Positions 37,508 to 46,471 are shown, counted from the stretch's first letter. The stretch is 64,000 nt of DNA from Bradyrhizobium sp. SZCCT0153 (GCF_018129995.1 NZ_JAFCKS010000002.1:1054001-1118000); one strand, 5' to 3'. Notes: generated by a model not told the origin, from the sequence alone. Numbers and translations are program-made.

Positions 37508-38785
37508 TCAGGCCGGTTCGCGGGTCAGGATCAGCGAGGCATTCTGGCCGCCGAAGCCGAACGAGTTCGACATCACCGCGGTGACGCGGGCGTCGCGGGC
37601 CTTGTTGCCGACGACGTCGAACAGGATCGTGGGATCCGGGGTCTCGTAGTTGATCGTCGGCGGGATGCGCTGATGTTCGAGTGTCAGCAGCGAGAAGATC
37701 GCCTCGACCGCGCCGGCGGCCGAGATGGTGTGGCCAACCATCGACTTGTTGGAGGTGACTGGAATCTTCTGCACGAGATCGCCGAACACGGCCGATGTCG
37801 TGTTGTACTCCATCTTGTCGTTCTCGGGCGTCGCGGTGCCGTGCGCGTTGATGTGGTCGATCTGGTCCGGCGTCATGCCGGCATCGGCCAGGGTCTTGTT
37901 CATGCAGCCGATGATCGGCTTGCCGTCGGGCGAGGAGCGGGTGCGATGGAAGGAATCGGTGAGCTCGCCGCAACCGGCGATCACGCCCAGGATTTTGGCG
38001 CCGCGCGCGGTGGCGGCCTCGTAGCTCTCCAGGACGAGTGCGCCGGCGCCTTCGGCCATGACGAACCCGTCGCGGTTCTTGGAGAACGGACGGGAAGCCG
38101 CCTGCGGCGGATCGTTCTGGGTCGACAGCGCCGAGAGCAGCGAGAAGCGAACCAGCGCTTCCGGATTGACGGTGCCGTCGGTCGCCACGCACAGCGCGGC
38201 GTCGGTTTCGCCGCGGCGGATCGCCTCGACGCCGAGCTGGATCGAGGTCGCGCCCGAAGCGCAGGCCGTCGACAGAGAGATCGGCGAGCCCTTGGTGCCG
38301 AAGGTCTCGGCCAGATACGCGGCCACCGAGCCGAACATGAAGCGATGATGATAGGCGCTGTACTTGCCGCCGCCGGAGATGCGCAGCAAATCGTCATAGG
38401 TGAAGTCGGGTGAGCCTACGGCGCGGCCGAGTTCGCGGCGCTGCGGCCATTCGACTTCGACCGGAGCAACGGCCAGGAAGAGGGGACCCGGGAAATCGGC
38501 CTTGGCGCCGATGCCCGCTTGCTCCAGCGCTTCCTCCGTGACCAGCTCGGCCATCCGCTCGGACAGGCCGGTGGAGGAGAACGGATCGACGCTGACGAAA
38601 TCCACCGTGCCGGCCATCGTGGTCTTGAGGCCGTCGATCGGGAAACGCGTGATGGTGCGGATGCCGGATTCGCCGGCGACGAGTTTCGCCCAATTGTCGG
38701 CCTTGCCGGCGCCGAGCGAGGTCATGATGCCCATGCCGGTGACGACGACGACGGGGCGCCCGAGTTTGTCGCGTGGTGCAGTCAT
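37508..38785 (-). CDS. fabF1XL: Beta-ketoacyl-ACP synthase (active FabF-type, VLCFA operon)
   Basis: A 425-residue condensing enzyme with a complete active site: Cys175 in STACASGAT, His315 in INAHGTATPEND, Lys347 and His352 in NKSMVGHTISAAGA. It would extend acyl chains bound to the dedicated carrier AcpXL toward the C26-C28 hydroxy acid of rhizobial lipid A. It lies between the cysteine-less paralogue (47 bases upstream) and lpxXL. The ATG at 38785 gives the standard N-terminus (VVVVTGMGIMTSLG). Confidence 0.88.
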   Translation of the reverse strand: MTAPRDKLGRPVVVVTGMGIMTSLGAGKADNWAKLVAGESGIRTITRFPIDGLKTTMAGTVDFVSVDPFSSTGLSERMAELVTEEALEQAGIGAKADFPGPLFLAVAPVEVEWPQRRELGRAVGSPDFTYDDLLRISGGGKYSAYHHRFMFGSVAAYLAETFGTKGSPISLSTACASGATSIQLGVEAIRRGETDAALCVATDGTVNPEALVRFSLLSALSTQNDPPQAASRPFSKNRDGFVMAEGAGALVLESYEAATARGAKILGVIAGCGELTDSFHRTRSSPDGKPIIGCMNKTLADAGMTPDQIDHINAHGTATPENDKMEYNTTSAVFGDLVQKIPVTSNKSMVGHTISAAGAVEAIFSLLTLEHQRIPPTINYETPDPTILFDVVGNKARDARVTAVMSNSFGFGGQNASLILTREPA

Positions 38786-38832
38786 GTCGATCCCCCGATA
38801 GAGCTAGAGCATCCAGCTAGAGCACGCCGCGC

Positions 38833-40038
38833 TCAGCTGACAGCCTCGACCAGCGCCATGCCTTCGCCGCGCCAATGTCCGGCCCCCACCACGACAATCT
38901 GGGTGGGCGCCCCCTGCATTTCAATCTCGGTCCCCGTGGAATCGTTCGGCGGGAACAGCGCGCCGCGCGAGATCGAGAGGGCGGCGAGCGCGAGCCCGAG
39001 CGGGAATTGCGTTTCCATGGTGTGGCCGAACATCGTACCGGTCGAGCGCACCGGGAATTCAGCATGGCCCTTCAGGAAGCCGCGCTCTTCCGAGGTCGCA
39101 GGCTCCGCGCCGGTCGCGCCGGTGATGATCGCGCCCTTGCCCTCGCGCCTGGGCAGCTTGGCCCACAGCTTCTCGAGCGTCGCGGCCATGTCGCCGGGCT
39201 GCTTGCGCCGGGCGAGGTCGGCAACGACGCTCGACAGCCTTGCAAACGGCTTTGCGCCGCGCGCTTCCGCATGCGCCCGGGACTCCAGCACCAGGAACGC
39301 GCCGGCCGAGCCGAGCGCGAAGCCGGCGTGGTCCTTGCGCGCCCAGACGGGTGCGAACTTGTCCTTCAAATTGAAGTCGCCGAATTCGTAGAGGACCATC
39401 AGGTCCTTGCGCTCGCCATTGTGCGAGCCGCCGATCAGCGCGATGTCGCTCTCGCCCGAGGCGATGCGCGCAAGCGCGATGCGCGCGGCATCGGCGCCCG
39501 CGACTTCTTCGCCCATGAAGGTGCGAGAGGTGCCGCCGAGGCCGTGGACGATGGCGATGTTGCCGGCGAGGAGATTGGAGAGCTGGGCCAAAAACAACGT
39601 CGGCCGCAAATCGCTCATCAGGCGCTCGTTGAGGAAGCCGGGCGCGTTGGCGCCCTTGGCTTCGGCCGTGAGCACGCCGGTATCGACGTTGAGGTCACGC
39701 TCGCCGCCGCCGGCGGCGACCACCATGTCGATCTTCGACAGGATGTCCTTGTTGCCCTTGATCCCGGCGGAGTCGAGCGCAAGGCCGGCGGCATAGGTGC
39801 CGATGCGCTGCCAGGCTTCCATCTGGCGCTGGTCGCCCTTCTTCGGGATCTGGCTGTCGAAAGAGACCGGCATCAGGGGATGCACGATGTAGGGCGCAAA
39901 GCCCTTCTCGTCGACATTGATGCGCTTCTCCTGGAGCGCGGTCCAGTTGGCGTCCAGGCCCTCGCCGAGCGAGGTGGCAAGTCCAATGCCGGTGATCCAG
40001 ACTTCCGTCTGGCCGGGCTTCGAAGTGGTGTCGGTCAT
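38833..40038 (-). CDS. fabF2XL: Ketosynthase-like protein without catalytic cysteine (chain-length-factor-like)
   Basis: A 401-residue thiolase-fold protein clearly related to FabF (start VWITGIGLATSLGEGLDANW). Where the nucleophile should be, it reads GLGGTSRTF, and the whole protein contains no cysteine. The first active-site His motif (NAHGT) is replaced by ITGATGAEP; the second is kept as FGHTMETQF. This pattern is that of a KS-beta or chain-length factor that works only as a heterodimer, here probably with the product of 37508-38785. Its ATG overlaps the fabZ stop (ATGA at 40035-40038). Rhizobial homologues are usually annotated simply as 3-oxoacyl-ACP synthase. Confidence 0.85.
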   Translation of the reverse strand: MTDTTSKPGQTEVWITGIGLATSLGEGLDANWTALQEKRINVDEKGFAPYIVHPLMPVSFDSQIPKKGDQRQMEAWQRIGTYAAGLALDSAGIKGNKDILSKIDMVVAAGGGERDLNVDTGVLTAEAKGANAPGFLNERLMSDLRPTLFLAQLSNLLAGNIAIVHGLGGTSRTFMGEEVAGADAARIALARIASGESDIALIGGSHNGERKDLMVLYEFGDFNLKDKFAPVWARKDHAGFALGSAGAFLVLESRAHAEARGAKPFARLSSVVADLARRKQPGDMAATLEKLWAKLPRREGKGAIITGATGAEPATSEERGFLKGHAEFPVRSTGTMFGHTMETQFPLGLALAALSISRGALFPPNDSTGTEIEMQGAPTQIVVVGAGHWRGEGMALVEAVS

Positions 40039-40505
40039 GGCGATACGGCCTGTTGCGGAAAGCCGACTCGCTCGGCGACTTTCGTCATGTATCCGCGCAT
40101 ATCCGCATTGGGGAAGGGGATCAGCGTGAAGGTCAGCGACGAATTCGCGCGCAGCTTGCCGCCGACCCGGATCTTGGCTTCGGTCATGGCATAGCCCGAG
40201 CCCTCATGGGCCACGCTCGCCTCAAGGGTCATCAGGTCGCCCGGAAACACCGAGCCGCGCACCTTGGCTTCCTTCACGGCAGCGAGAATCGGCATGCGCT
40301 CGAACTTGAGCACGCCAAGCAGGAGGAAGCCCGAGGCCTGCGCCATCGATTCGATCAGGAGCACGCCCGGCATCAGCGGATAGCCCGGGAAGTGCCCCTC
40401 GAAGATGGTGCTCTCCTTCGGGACCAGCGCCTCGACGACGATCTTCTTCTCGCCGACATTGAGGTCGACGATCCGATCGATCATGTGGAAGTATTCGAGT
40501 TGCAT
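40035..40505 (-). CDS. fabZXL: 3-hydroxyacyl-ACP dehydratase (FabZ type, VLCFA operon)
   Basis: A 156-residue hotdog-fold dehydratase. The active-site helix is GHFPGYPLMPGVLLIESMAQ, with the catalytic His in GHFPG and the Glu in IESMAQ. It removes water from 3-hydroxyacyl-AcpXL during elongation. The ATG at 40505 (MQLEYFHMIDR) is chosen over one at 40541 because the latter overlaps acpXL. It starts ten bases after acpXL and overlaps the following ketosynthase-like gene by four bases. Confidence 0.9.
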   Translation of the reverse strand: MQLEYFHMIDRIVDLNVGEKKIVVEALVPKESTIFEGHFPGYPLMPGVLLIESMAQASGFLLLGVLKFERMPILAAVKEAKVRGSVFPGDLMTLEASVAHEGSGYAMTEAKIRVGGKLRANSSLTFTLIPFPNADMRGYMTKVAERVGFPQQAVSP

Positions 40506-40515
40506 GACCGCGCGC

Positions 40516-40803
40516 TTAGGCGCTCGCGCCCTTGGCCGCAACCAGTTCGTCGATGCGGGCGCAGAGATTCTTCAGGACGAAATACTGCTCGGTGGTTGCC
40601 TTGCCGTCGTTGACCTCCTGGGTCCACTTTTCCAGCGGCAGCTTGATGCCGAACTGCTTGTCGATCGCGAAGGCGATGTCCAGGAAATCGAGGCTGTCGA
40701 TGCCGAGGTCATCGATGGCGTGGCTATCGGGTGTGATCGTGTCGCGCGGGATGTCGCAGGTTTCAGCGATGATCGTGGCGACCTGATCGAATGTGGTGGA
40801 CAT
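40516..40803 (-). CDS. acpXL: Acyl carrier protein AcpXL
   Basis: A 95-residue dedicated acyl carrier protein for the very-long-chain hydroxy fatty acid of lipid A. The phosphopantetheine attachment site is Ser37 in [10 protein letters not shown]. It is longer than housekeeping AcpP and less uniformly acidic, with the [13 protein letters not shown] helix found in AcpXL proteins. The ATG at 40803 follows a GTG at 40806. It is the first gene of the minus-strand operon acpXL-fabZ-KS-KS-lpxXL. The promoter should lie in the 235-base region upstream. Confidence 0.92.
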   Translation of the reverse strand: MSTTFDQVATIIAETCDIPRDTITPDSHAIDDLGIDSLDFLDIAFAIDKQFGIKLPLEKWTQEVNDGKATTEQYFVLKNLCARIDELVAAKGASA

Positions 40804-41037
40804 CACTAAGCCTTTGATATATTGCGGATATTTGTCTGATTATCCAGGGTGGCACGGCGGGTGGGCATCGCGCCCCTGATGACGCCCTCAACCCCCCTCT
40901 GACCGGGTTGAAAGCCCGTATATCGGAGCGCCGCCCTGAGTTCAATGGAGCCGGACAGGGGTGGGGGCAGGGCTGGGGATGCCCGATGGAGCCCTTTCCG
41001 CCGAACGACCGGCGGCCGGCGTTGCCAGACATGTCGC

Positions 41038-41379
41038 CTAGATGTGCGGCGTCGTGATCTTGACGCAGTCGCGGCGGCCCATCAGCACGCAATCCTGGGT
41101 CCGGCGCAGGTCCGCGATGCTGACCGCGAGCCAGATCCCGATCGCGGTCAGGGCGATGGTGAAGGCGAGTGCCGCGATGTTGGCGAGCATGCGGTGACGA
41201 AAATCGTCGGGCTCGGTGCGGGGTTGCTCGTAGCGCGACAGGTCGAGCGGTTCGGGCGCGACACGCAACGGCTGCACGTTACCGTTGCCCCGGTGGGCCG
41301 TCGGGGAAGGCGAGGTGCGCGGCCTGAACTGGAGCACCCGGTGCTCGTCATCCGAGCTTATGGGCCGCTGGGTTTTCAT
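41038..41379 (-). CDS. Single-span membrane protein, unknown
   Basis: 113 residues: a polar, Pro/Arg-rich N-terminal half (about 1-62), one membrane helix (IAALAFTIALTAIGIWLAVSI, about 67-88), and a short tail with two cysteines (TQDCVLMGRRDCVKITTP). The Cys-x8-Cys tail would be periplasmic if the N-terminus is cytoplasmic. Proteins of this look are common in Bradyrhizobium but I know no function. It is separated from acpXL by about 235 bases and is probably transcribed alone. Confidence 0.65.
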   Translation of the reverse strand: MKTQRPISSDDEHRVLQFRPRTSPSPTAHRGNGNVQPLRVAPEPLDLSRYEQPRTEPDDFRHRMLANIAALAFTIALTAIGIWLAVSIADLRRTQDCVLMGRRDCVKITTPHI

Positions 41380-41651
41380 GGTGCAGAGATCACTCCGAAG
41401 CAGCGATTTTTAGATAGCATACGTGATGAACGCGTTGCAGAAAATCTTCTCAACGCGCAACTTCATTGCGCATTCGCACTATCCTGCAGGGGGGCGCGAA
41501 CGATCACGGAACCGCCGTCGTCCCGGCATGCACGAGTTGCGATGCAACAACTCCAGGCCCGGCCGGGCGCATTTTCCCGGCGCCATGCCCCGTGGCATAG
41601 TCGAGGGAACCTGAGCCGTCGTTGACAAACCATGTGAAGGGCCGTTCGACC

Positions 41652-42278
41652 ATGACCACCAACGCGCGCGAGCCGAGAGTGCATCCGGTTTCGATCCTGT
41701 CGCTTCGGCCGACGCAGATGACGGTCGGCATGCGTGAGGTCAAGGAGAAGCGCAAGCGCTGGCGCGAGCACGACAAGTCGAAGCAGGCCGACCTGCTCGG
41801 CAAGCACATGATCCCGGTCGTCCACGGGCCGGACCAGCGCTACTACGTGATCGACCATCATCACCTCGGCCGCGCGCTACACGACGAGGGCGTCAAGGAG
41901 GTGCTGGTCACCATCGTCGGCGATCTCCGCATGGTCGAGCGCGAGGCGTTCTGGGGCGTGATGGACAACAAGCGCTGGGTCTATCCCTACGACGCCAAGG
42001 GGGAAAGGCGGCCGTTCCGCGATCTGCCGAAATCGGTCGTCGATCTCAAGGACGATCCGTTCCGCAGCCTGGCCGGCGAGCTCCGCCGCATGGGCGGCTT
42101 CGCCAAGGACACCACGCCGTTCTCCGAATTCCTGTGGGCCGACTATCTGCGCCGAAAGCTGTCGCGCAAGGCGGTCGATGCCAATTTCGACAGGGCGCTC
42201 GAGAAGGCGATGTCCTCGGCCAAGAGCAGGGATGCAATCTATCTGCCCGGCTGGTGCGGACCGGCGGAGGATGATTAG
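41652..42278 (+). CDS. ParB-like nuclease-fold protein (ParBc_2/DUF type)
   Basis: A 208-residue protein. An N-terminal ParB/sulfiredoxin-like domain is suggested by VSILSLRPTQMTVGMREV, LLGKHMIPVVHGPDQRYYVI and DHHHLGRALHDEG. It continues to a conserved WVYPYD and FRDLP region. The family (often called ParB-like protein or chromosome partitioning protein ParB-like) is distinct from true chromosome-segregation ParB: no helix-turn-helix domain is seen. Function is unknown. The ATG at 41652 (MTTNAREP) follows GAAGGGCCG; an ATG ten codons earlier is possible. Confidence 0.7.
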   Translation: MTTNAREPRVHPVSILSLRPTQMTVGMREVKEKRKRWREHDKSKQADLLGKHMIPVVHGPDQRYYVIDHHHLGRALHDEGVKEVLVTIVGDLRMVEREAFWGVMDNKRWVYPYDAKGERRPFRDLPKSVVDLKDDPFRSLAGELRRMGGFAKDTTPFSEFLWADYLRRKLSRKAVDANFDRALEKAMSSAKSRDAIYLPGWCGPAEDD

Positions 42279-42428
42279 GCGCGGGCGCTCGCAGCAGTGC
42301 GGCACGCGGCCCGCAAACCGGGCCTCATCACAGCTGCTTGAGCGACATCATTTCCCGCGCCGATGAAGCCGTCCTGAAACAGAGCAATCCCATGTTGTGA
42401 GGTCATCGAGCTCACACAGGAGGCCAAT

Positions 42429-42572
42429 ATGCGCCGTCTGATTTTCATTGTTGCCTTGCTCGCGGTCGCGTCAGCAGGAATCTCGGCATCGTTTGCCGCA
42501 GTCCACCACGCCAGGACTTTGACATTCTCCGAGCGCTTTGCTCCGGCGCTGGATTTGATGGTGAAACGCTAG
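42429..42572 (+). CDS. 47-residue exported or membrane peptide
   Basis: A short gene with a strong AGGAGG ribosome-binding site (42418-42423) five bases before the ATG. It encodes MRRLIFIVALLAVASAGISA, then SFAAVHHARTLTFSERFAPA and LDLMVKR. The N-terminus is a signal peptide or signal anchor. The quality of the ribosome-binding site is the main support. Function is unknown; it lies about 150 bases before another small membrane ORF and the P-type ATPase. Confidence 0.6.
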   Translation: MRRLIFIVALLAVASAGISASFAAVHHARTLTFSERFAPALDLMVKR

Positions 42573-42721
42573 CGACCCGGCGGCCCGGGCACGCTTGATC
42601 TTTCGCAAATTCGCGGCGGCGGTAGGCGGCTATGGTCCGCCTGCATGATTGCCGAACCAGCGTTGCGCCCCGTGCCGAGAGGCCAGGTCGGCTCCAGTCA
42701 TGCTGACCTGGAGACACGGCC

Positions 42722-42889
42722 ATGAGCCTCATCTTTCGTATTCTCTTTGTCGCCGCCGGCGCGATCACGGCGCTGTTTGTCGCGCGCGATGCCTTGAATT
42801 TCACCATCATTCAGACCTTCATCGCCGTTCTGCTCGTCACTGCCATCGTCGGTGCCGGCAGCCTCTGGAGCCTACGGCGGACGACGTGA
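42722..42889 (+). CDS. 55-residue two-helix membrane peptide upstream of a P-type ATPase
   Basis: ATG at 42722 gives MSLIFRILFVAAGAITALFV, a short polar ARDALNFT loop, then IIQTFIAVLLVTAIVGAGSLW and a basic tail (SLRRTT). Two membrane helices are likely. Its TGA overlaps the GTG start of the ATPase (GTGA at 42886-42889), and GGAGA lies just upstream. This layout implies translational coupling and possibly an accessory subunit of the pump. Confidence 0.65.
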   Translation: MSLIFRILFVAAGAITALFVARDALNFTIIQTFIAVLLVTAIVGAGSLWSLRRTT

Positions 42890-45438
42890 GCCAGACGCAA
42901 CGCCGCAGATCGGCCGGGCTCAGCGAGACCGAGGCCCGGGCGAGGCTGAAGGCGGACGGCGCCAACGAATTGCCTCGGCCCGAACGACGCAGTCCGCTGC
43001 GCATCGTGATGGAAGTGCTGCGCGAGCCGATGCTCGTGCTGTTGCTATGCGGCGGGCTGGTCTACCTCGTGCTCGGCGATCTCAGGGAAGCGCTGATCCT
43101 CCTGGCATTCGGTGCGATGTCGATCGTCATCACGGTGGTGCAGGAGAGCCGGACCGAGCGCGTCCTGGAAGCCTTGCGCGACCTGAGCAGCCCGCGTGCG
43201 CTCGTGGTGCGGGACGGTGCACGTCGGCGCATTCCGGGCCGCGAAGTCGTGCACGGAGATCTCCTCGTCCTTGGCGAAGGCGATCGAATTCCGGCCGACG
43301 CCGCGCTCGTGGACGCGCGCGATCTGCAAGTCGACGAGTCTCTGCTGACCGGCGAATCCGTACCGGTCCGCAAGCAGGTCGCCGACGAGGCCGCATCAGT
43401 CGATCACCGGCCCGGCGGCGAGGATCAGCCCTTCGTGTATTCCGGCTCGCTCGTCGTGCGCGGCGAGGGGATGGCGCTGGTCGAGGCCACCGGCCCACGC
43501 AGCGAGATCGGGAAGATCGGGCTGTCACTGCGCGGGTTGCAGTCCGAGCCGCCCCGACTCCAGCAACAGATCGCAAGACTGGTGCGGCTCTGCTTTCTCG
43601 GCGGCGCCGTGGTCAGCTTAGCCGCCATCGTGCTCTACGGGGTCTTGCGCGGGGATTGGCTGCAAGCGCTGCTCGCAGGAATCGCAATCGGCATGTCGAT
43701 GCTCCCGGAGGAGTTCGGCGTCGTGCTCACGGTCTTCATGGCGATGGGAGCATGGCGGATTTCGCAAGCCCGCGTGCTGACGCGGCGAGCCGCAGCCATC
43801 GAGGTGCTCGGTTCTGCGACGGTTCTGTGCACCGACAAGACCGGGACACTGACGCAGAACCAGATGTCCGTCGCAGAGCTGCGGTTGCCGGATGGTGCGC
43901 GCATGCGTCCGGCGGTGGTGGGACACGACGACGCCAGGCCCGAATTTGTCGAGTTGGCGCGCTGTGGTGTCTTGGCGAGCTCCCCGGAACCGTTCGATCC
44001 GATGGAGAAGGCTCTGCATCTGTTCGCGCATGACGCCTTTCGGGACGGCGCTGCGCTGGATGGCGAGCGGATGCTGGTACGTACCTACGGTCTGCGCCCC
44101 GAGCTGCTGGCCATGACGCAGGTCTGGCGGTTAGCCGGCCGGGCCGACCTCACCGTATGCGCGAAGGGGGCGCCCGAGGCGATTGCGCGCCTGTGCGAGA
44201 TGAACCCTGCCGAGCAAGAGACGATGCAAGCTGCCGTCGGAGCGATGGCGAAGGACGGGCTTCGCGTGCTGGGCATGGCGGTCGCCGCCTGCGATGACGC
44301 TTCACTCCCGCCGACCCAGCAAGCTTTCGTGTTTCGCTTTGTCGGCCTGGTCGGGCTTGCCGATCCGCTGCGGCCTGCTGTCCCGGCGGCGGTTCGCGAG
44401 TGCCGTGCGGCGGGAATCCGCGTCGTCATGATTACGGGCGACTATCCGGCAACGGCTGTTGCCATCGCGAACCAGGCCGGGCTCGAGGTCGGGGACGTCA
44501 TGACCGGCGATCAGGTCAAGCGGGCGGACGATCAGGAACTTGCAGACCGCGTGGGGCATGTGAACGTGTTCGCCCGGGTCTTGCCGGAACAGAAGCTGCG
44601 CATCGTCCAGGCGATGAAGCTCAACGGCGCGATCGTGGCGATGACCGGGGACGGCGTCAACGACGCGCCCTCGCTCAAGGCCGCCCATATCGGAATCGCG
44701 ATGGGAGGGCGCGGGACCGACGTCGCGCGAGAGGCGTCGTCGATCGTCCTGCTCGACGACGATTTCGGCTCGATCGTGTCGGCTATTCGTCTGGGACGCC
44801 GCATCTACGACAATCTGCGCAAGGCGATGGCCTTCATCTTCGCCGTTCATATCCCGATTGCCGGGCTGGCGCTGTTGCCTCTCGTCTTCGGGCTGCCGCT
44901 GATTTTCAGTCCGGTGCACATCGCGTTTCTGGAACTGATCATCGACCCCGTATGCTCGCTTGTGTTCGAGGCCGAGCGGGAGGAGCGCGATGCGATGATG
45001 CGTCCGCCGAGACGGCCTGATACCGAACTGTTCTCATGGACACTGGTTGGCTGGAGCGTGCTTCAGGGCAGCTTCGCATTTGCCCTGACCGCCGTCATTT
45101 TCATTGGCGCGCTTCGCTCCGGCCTTGCAGCCGACGAGGCGAGGACGCTCGCCTTCGTGACGCTCGTCGTCTGCATCGTCGCCCTGGTCCTGGTCAACCG
45201 GTCGTTCAGCGCATCGTTCGCGTCCGCATTCTTCCGTCCAAATCCCGCATTGGTCTGGATCTTCGCAGCAGTCGCCCTCGTTCTCGCCACGGCGCTGCTC
45301 TGGCCGCCGGCCTCCGGCCTGTTCCGGTTTGGTCCGTTGCATGCGGACGATTTGATGATCACGCTCGGCGCGGGACTGCTGGTGCTCACGATGCTCGAAT
45401 TGCTGAAACCGCTGTGGGCGCGGCGGCTTCGGTTCTAG
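42886..45438 (+). CDS. P2-type cation-transporting ATPase
   Basis: An 850-residue P-type ATPase. It has an N-terminal cytoplasmic domain (GLSETEARARLKADGANELP), an actuator with TGES (LLTGESVPV), phosphorylation site DKTGT at Asp317, nucleotide-binding KGAPE, hinge TGDGVNDAP, and eight to ten membrane helices. Helix 4 reads MLPEEFGVVLTVF near residue 274, with PEE where Ca2+ pumps have PEG; the C-terminal region has FLELIIDPVCSLVFEAE. It belongs to the Ca2+/Mg2+/monovalent-cation P2 group, but the ion cannot be fixed. The GTG at 42886 overlaps the preceding peptide gene. Confidence 0.88.
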   Translation: MSQTQRRRSAGLSETEARARLKADGANELPRPERRSPLRIVMEVLREPMLVLLLCGGLVYLVLGDLREALILLAFGAMSIVITVVQESRTERVLEALRDLSSPRALVVRDGARRRIPGREVVHGDLLVLGEGDRIPADAALVDARDLQVDESLLTGESVPVRKQVADEAASVDHRPGGEDQPFVYSGSLVVRGEGMALVEATGPRSEIGKIGLSLRGLQSEPPRLQQQIARLVRLCFLGGAVVSLAAIVLYGVLRGDWLQALLAGIAIGMSMLPEEFGVVLTVFMAMGAWRISQARVLTRRAAAIEVLGSATVLCTDKTGTLTQNQMSVAELRLPDGARMRPAVVGHDDARPEFVELARCGVLASSPEPFDPMEKALHLFAHDAFRDGAALDGERMLVRTYGLRPELLAMTQVWRLAGRADLTVCAKGAPEAIARLCEMNPAEQETMQAAVGAMAKDGLRVLGMAVAACDDASLPPTQQAFVFRFVGLVGLADPLRPAVPAAVRECRAAGIRVVMITGDYPATAVAIANQAGLEVGDVMTGDQVKRADDQELADRVGHVNVFARVLPEQKLRIVQAMKLNGAIVAMTGDGVNDAPSLKAAHIGIAMGGRGTDVAREASSIVLLDDDFGSIVSAIRLGRRIYDNLRKAMAFIFAVHIPIAGLALLPLVFGLPLIFSPVHIAFLELIIDPVCSLVFEAEREERDAMMRPPRRPDTELFSWTLVGWSVLQGSFAFALTAVIFIGALRSGLAADEARTLAFVTLVVCIVALVLVNRSFSASFASAFFRPNPALVWIFAAVALVLATALLWPPASGLFRFGPLHADDLMITLGAGLLVLTMLELLKPLWARRLRF

Positions 45439-45538
45439 CGACGACCGCCCAGTTCTCCGCATGCATCTCGGCTAGCGCGGCTCCTTTTGCCTCCGGCGCA
45501 GCGGGTCAAGAGCGGCACGGATGGATTGGACGTCCGCT

Positions 45539-46471
45539 TCAGGCAGCCGCGTCGCGATCGATTTTCCGCAACCGCACGAAGGCGGCCCAGGCCCGCGGAT
45601 ACTCCTTGTCCGTGGGATCGATCGTCAGCAGCGCGCGGCATGCCTCCCTGATCTCTTCCGGCGAAGGACGCCTCGTTGGCCCCTCGGATGATTTCGACTG
45701 CTCCCAGCGAGCCTCGATATCTTTCGCGAAAGCCAGGGCGTCAGCGGTCGTCCGCTTCTGCGTTGATTTCGCCAGGGAGTGGCCCGAGGGGAACGTCGGC
45801 CATACCGACGGCGGCTGGTCGACACGCCACGTGAGTTCATCCTTCTGCGCAGCCTCCACGCGCGAACCTGGATGCTGCTCTGCTGACGTCCAGCCGGCCC
45901 CGGCCGAACCTGACGAGACTCCCGATCTCGGCGCGCCTGCCGAACCTGGTGCGCGCGCCGCTGTCTGTCCGGCCAACTGGCCAAGCTGCTGTTCCATCGT
46001 CCCGCCGCTGGACTTGGGTATGACCTTTTCGACGGTCTTGATCATCGACAGGGCGCCCGGAGATATCAGCGTCCCCCGGTCGGCAATTTTGTCGTCGGCC
46101 GCGATTGGGCAGGGCTTGTATGTCGAGCGCTGCGACGTGATCCGTCCCTCGTCGTCGATACGGGCATAATCGATCGCGACCGTGTAAACGAAGGCGGTCT
46201 CGACATACTGCCTCTCCTTGTCCATCGCCTTCACGGAGCCGCACACGAATCGTGCGTTGTCCGCGTCGACCGTTCGCAATCCGTTGAAATGAGCTGAACT
46301 CGGCTCGATCAGTACGCGTGCGACAGCGGCTCGCGCCATGCCGTGCTCCGATTGAAGCATGCTCCATATTTCGCCGGGGTTGATGGCGTCGGGCTGATAG
46401 TTCCATACGTATCCAGCGGCGAAGAACGTTGCACCAATGCAAGACGCGACGGCGAATGCTCGCACGTTCAT
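45539..46471 (-). CDS. Membrane-anchored or secreted protein of unknown function
   Basis: 310 residues. The N-terminus (MNVRAFAVASCIGATFFAAG) is a signal peptide or anchor. Residues about 25-130 form a compact, probably folded domain with two cysteines (FVCGSVKA, YKPCPIA). This is followed by a Gly/Ser/Ala-rich linker and a polar C-terminal helical region (PSPEEIREACRALLTIDPT). Start at 46471 is supported by GAGGGGA upstream. It converges on the P-type ATPase gene. I do not recognise the family. Confidence 0.65.
   Translation of the reverse strand: MNVRAFAVASCIGATFFAAGYVWNYQPDAINPGEIWSMLQSEHGMARAAVARVLIEPSSAHFNGLRTVDADNARFVCGSVKAMDKERQYVETAFVYTVAIDYARIDDEGRITSQRSTYKPCPIAADDKIADRGTLISPGALSMIKTVEKVIPKSSGGTMEQQLGQLAGQTAARAPGSAGAPRSGVSSGSAGAGWTSAEQHPGSRVEAAQKDELTWRVDQPPSVWPTFPSGHSLAKSTQKRTTADALAFAKDIEARWEQSKSSEGPTRRPSPEEIREACRALLTIDPTDKEYPRAWAAFVRLRKIDRDAAA

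Noticed and set aside
40804..41037. Possible RNA element or extra gene upstream of acpXL
   Set aside because: I saw no convincing ORF, tRNA fold or riboswitch core; it is better left as promoter DNA.
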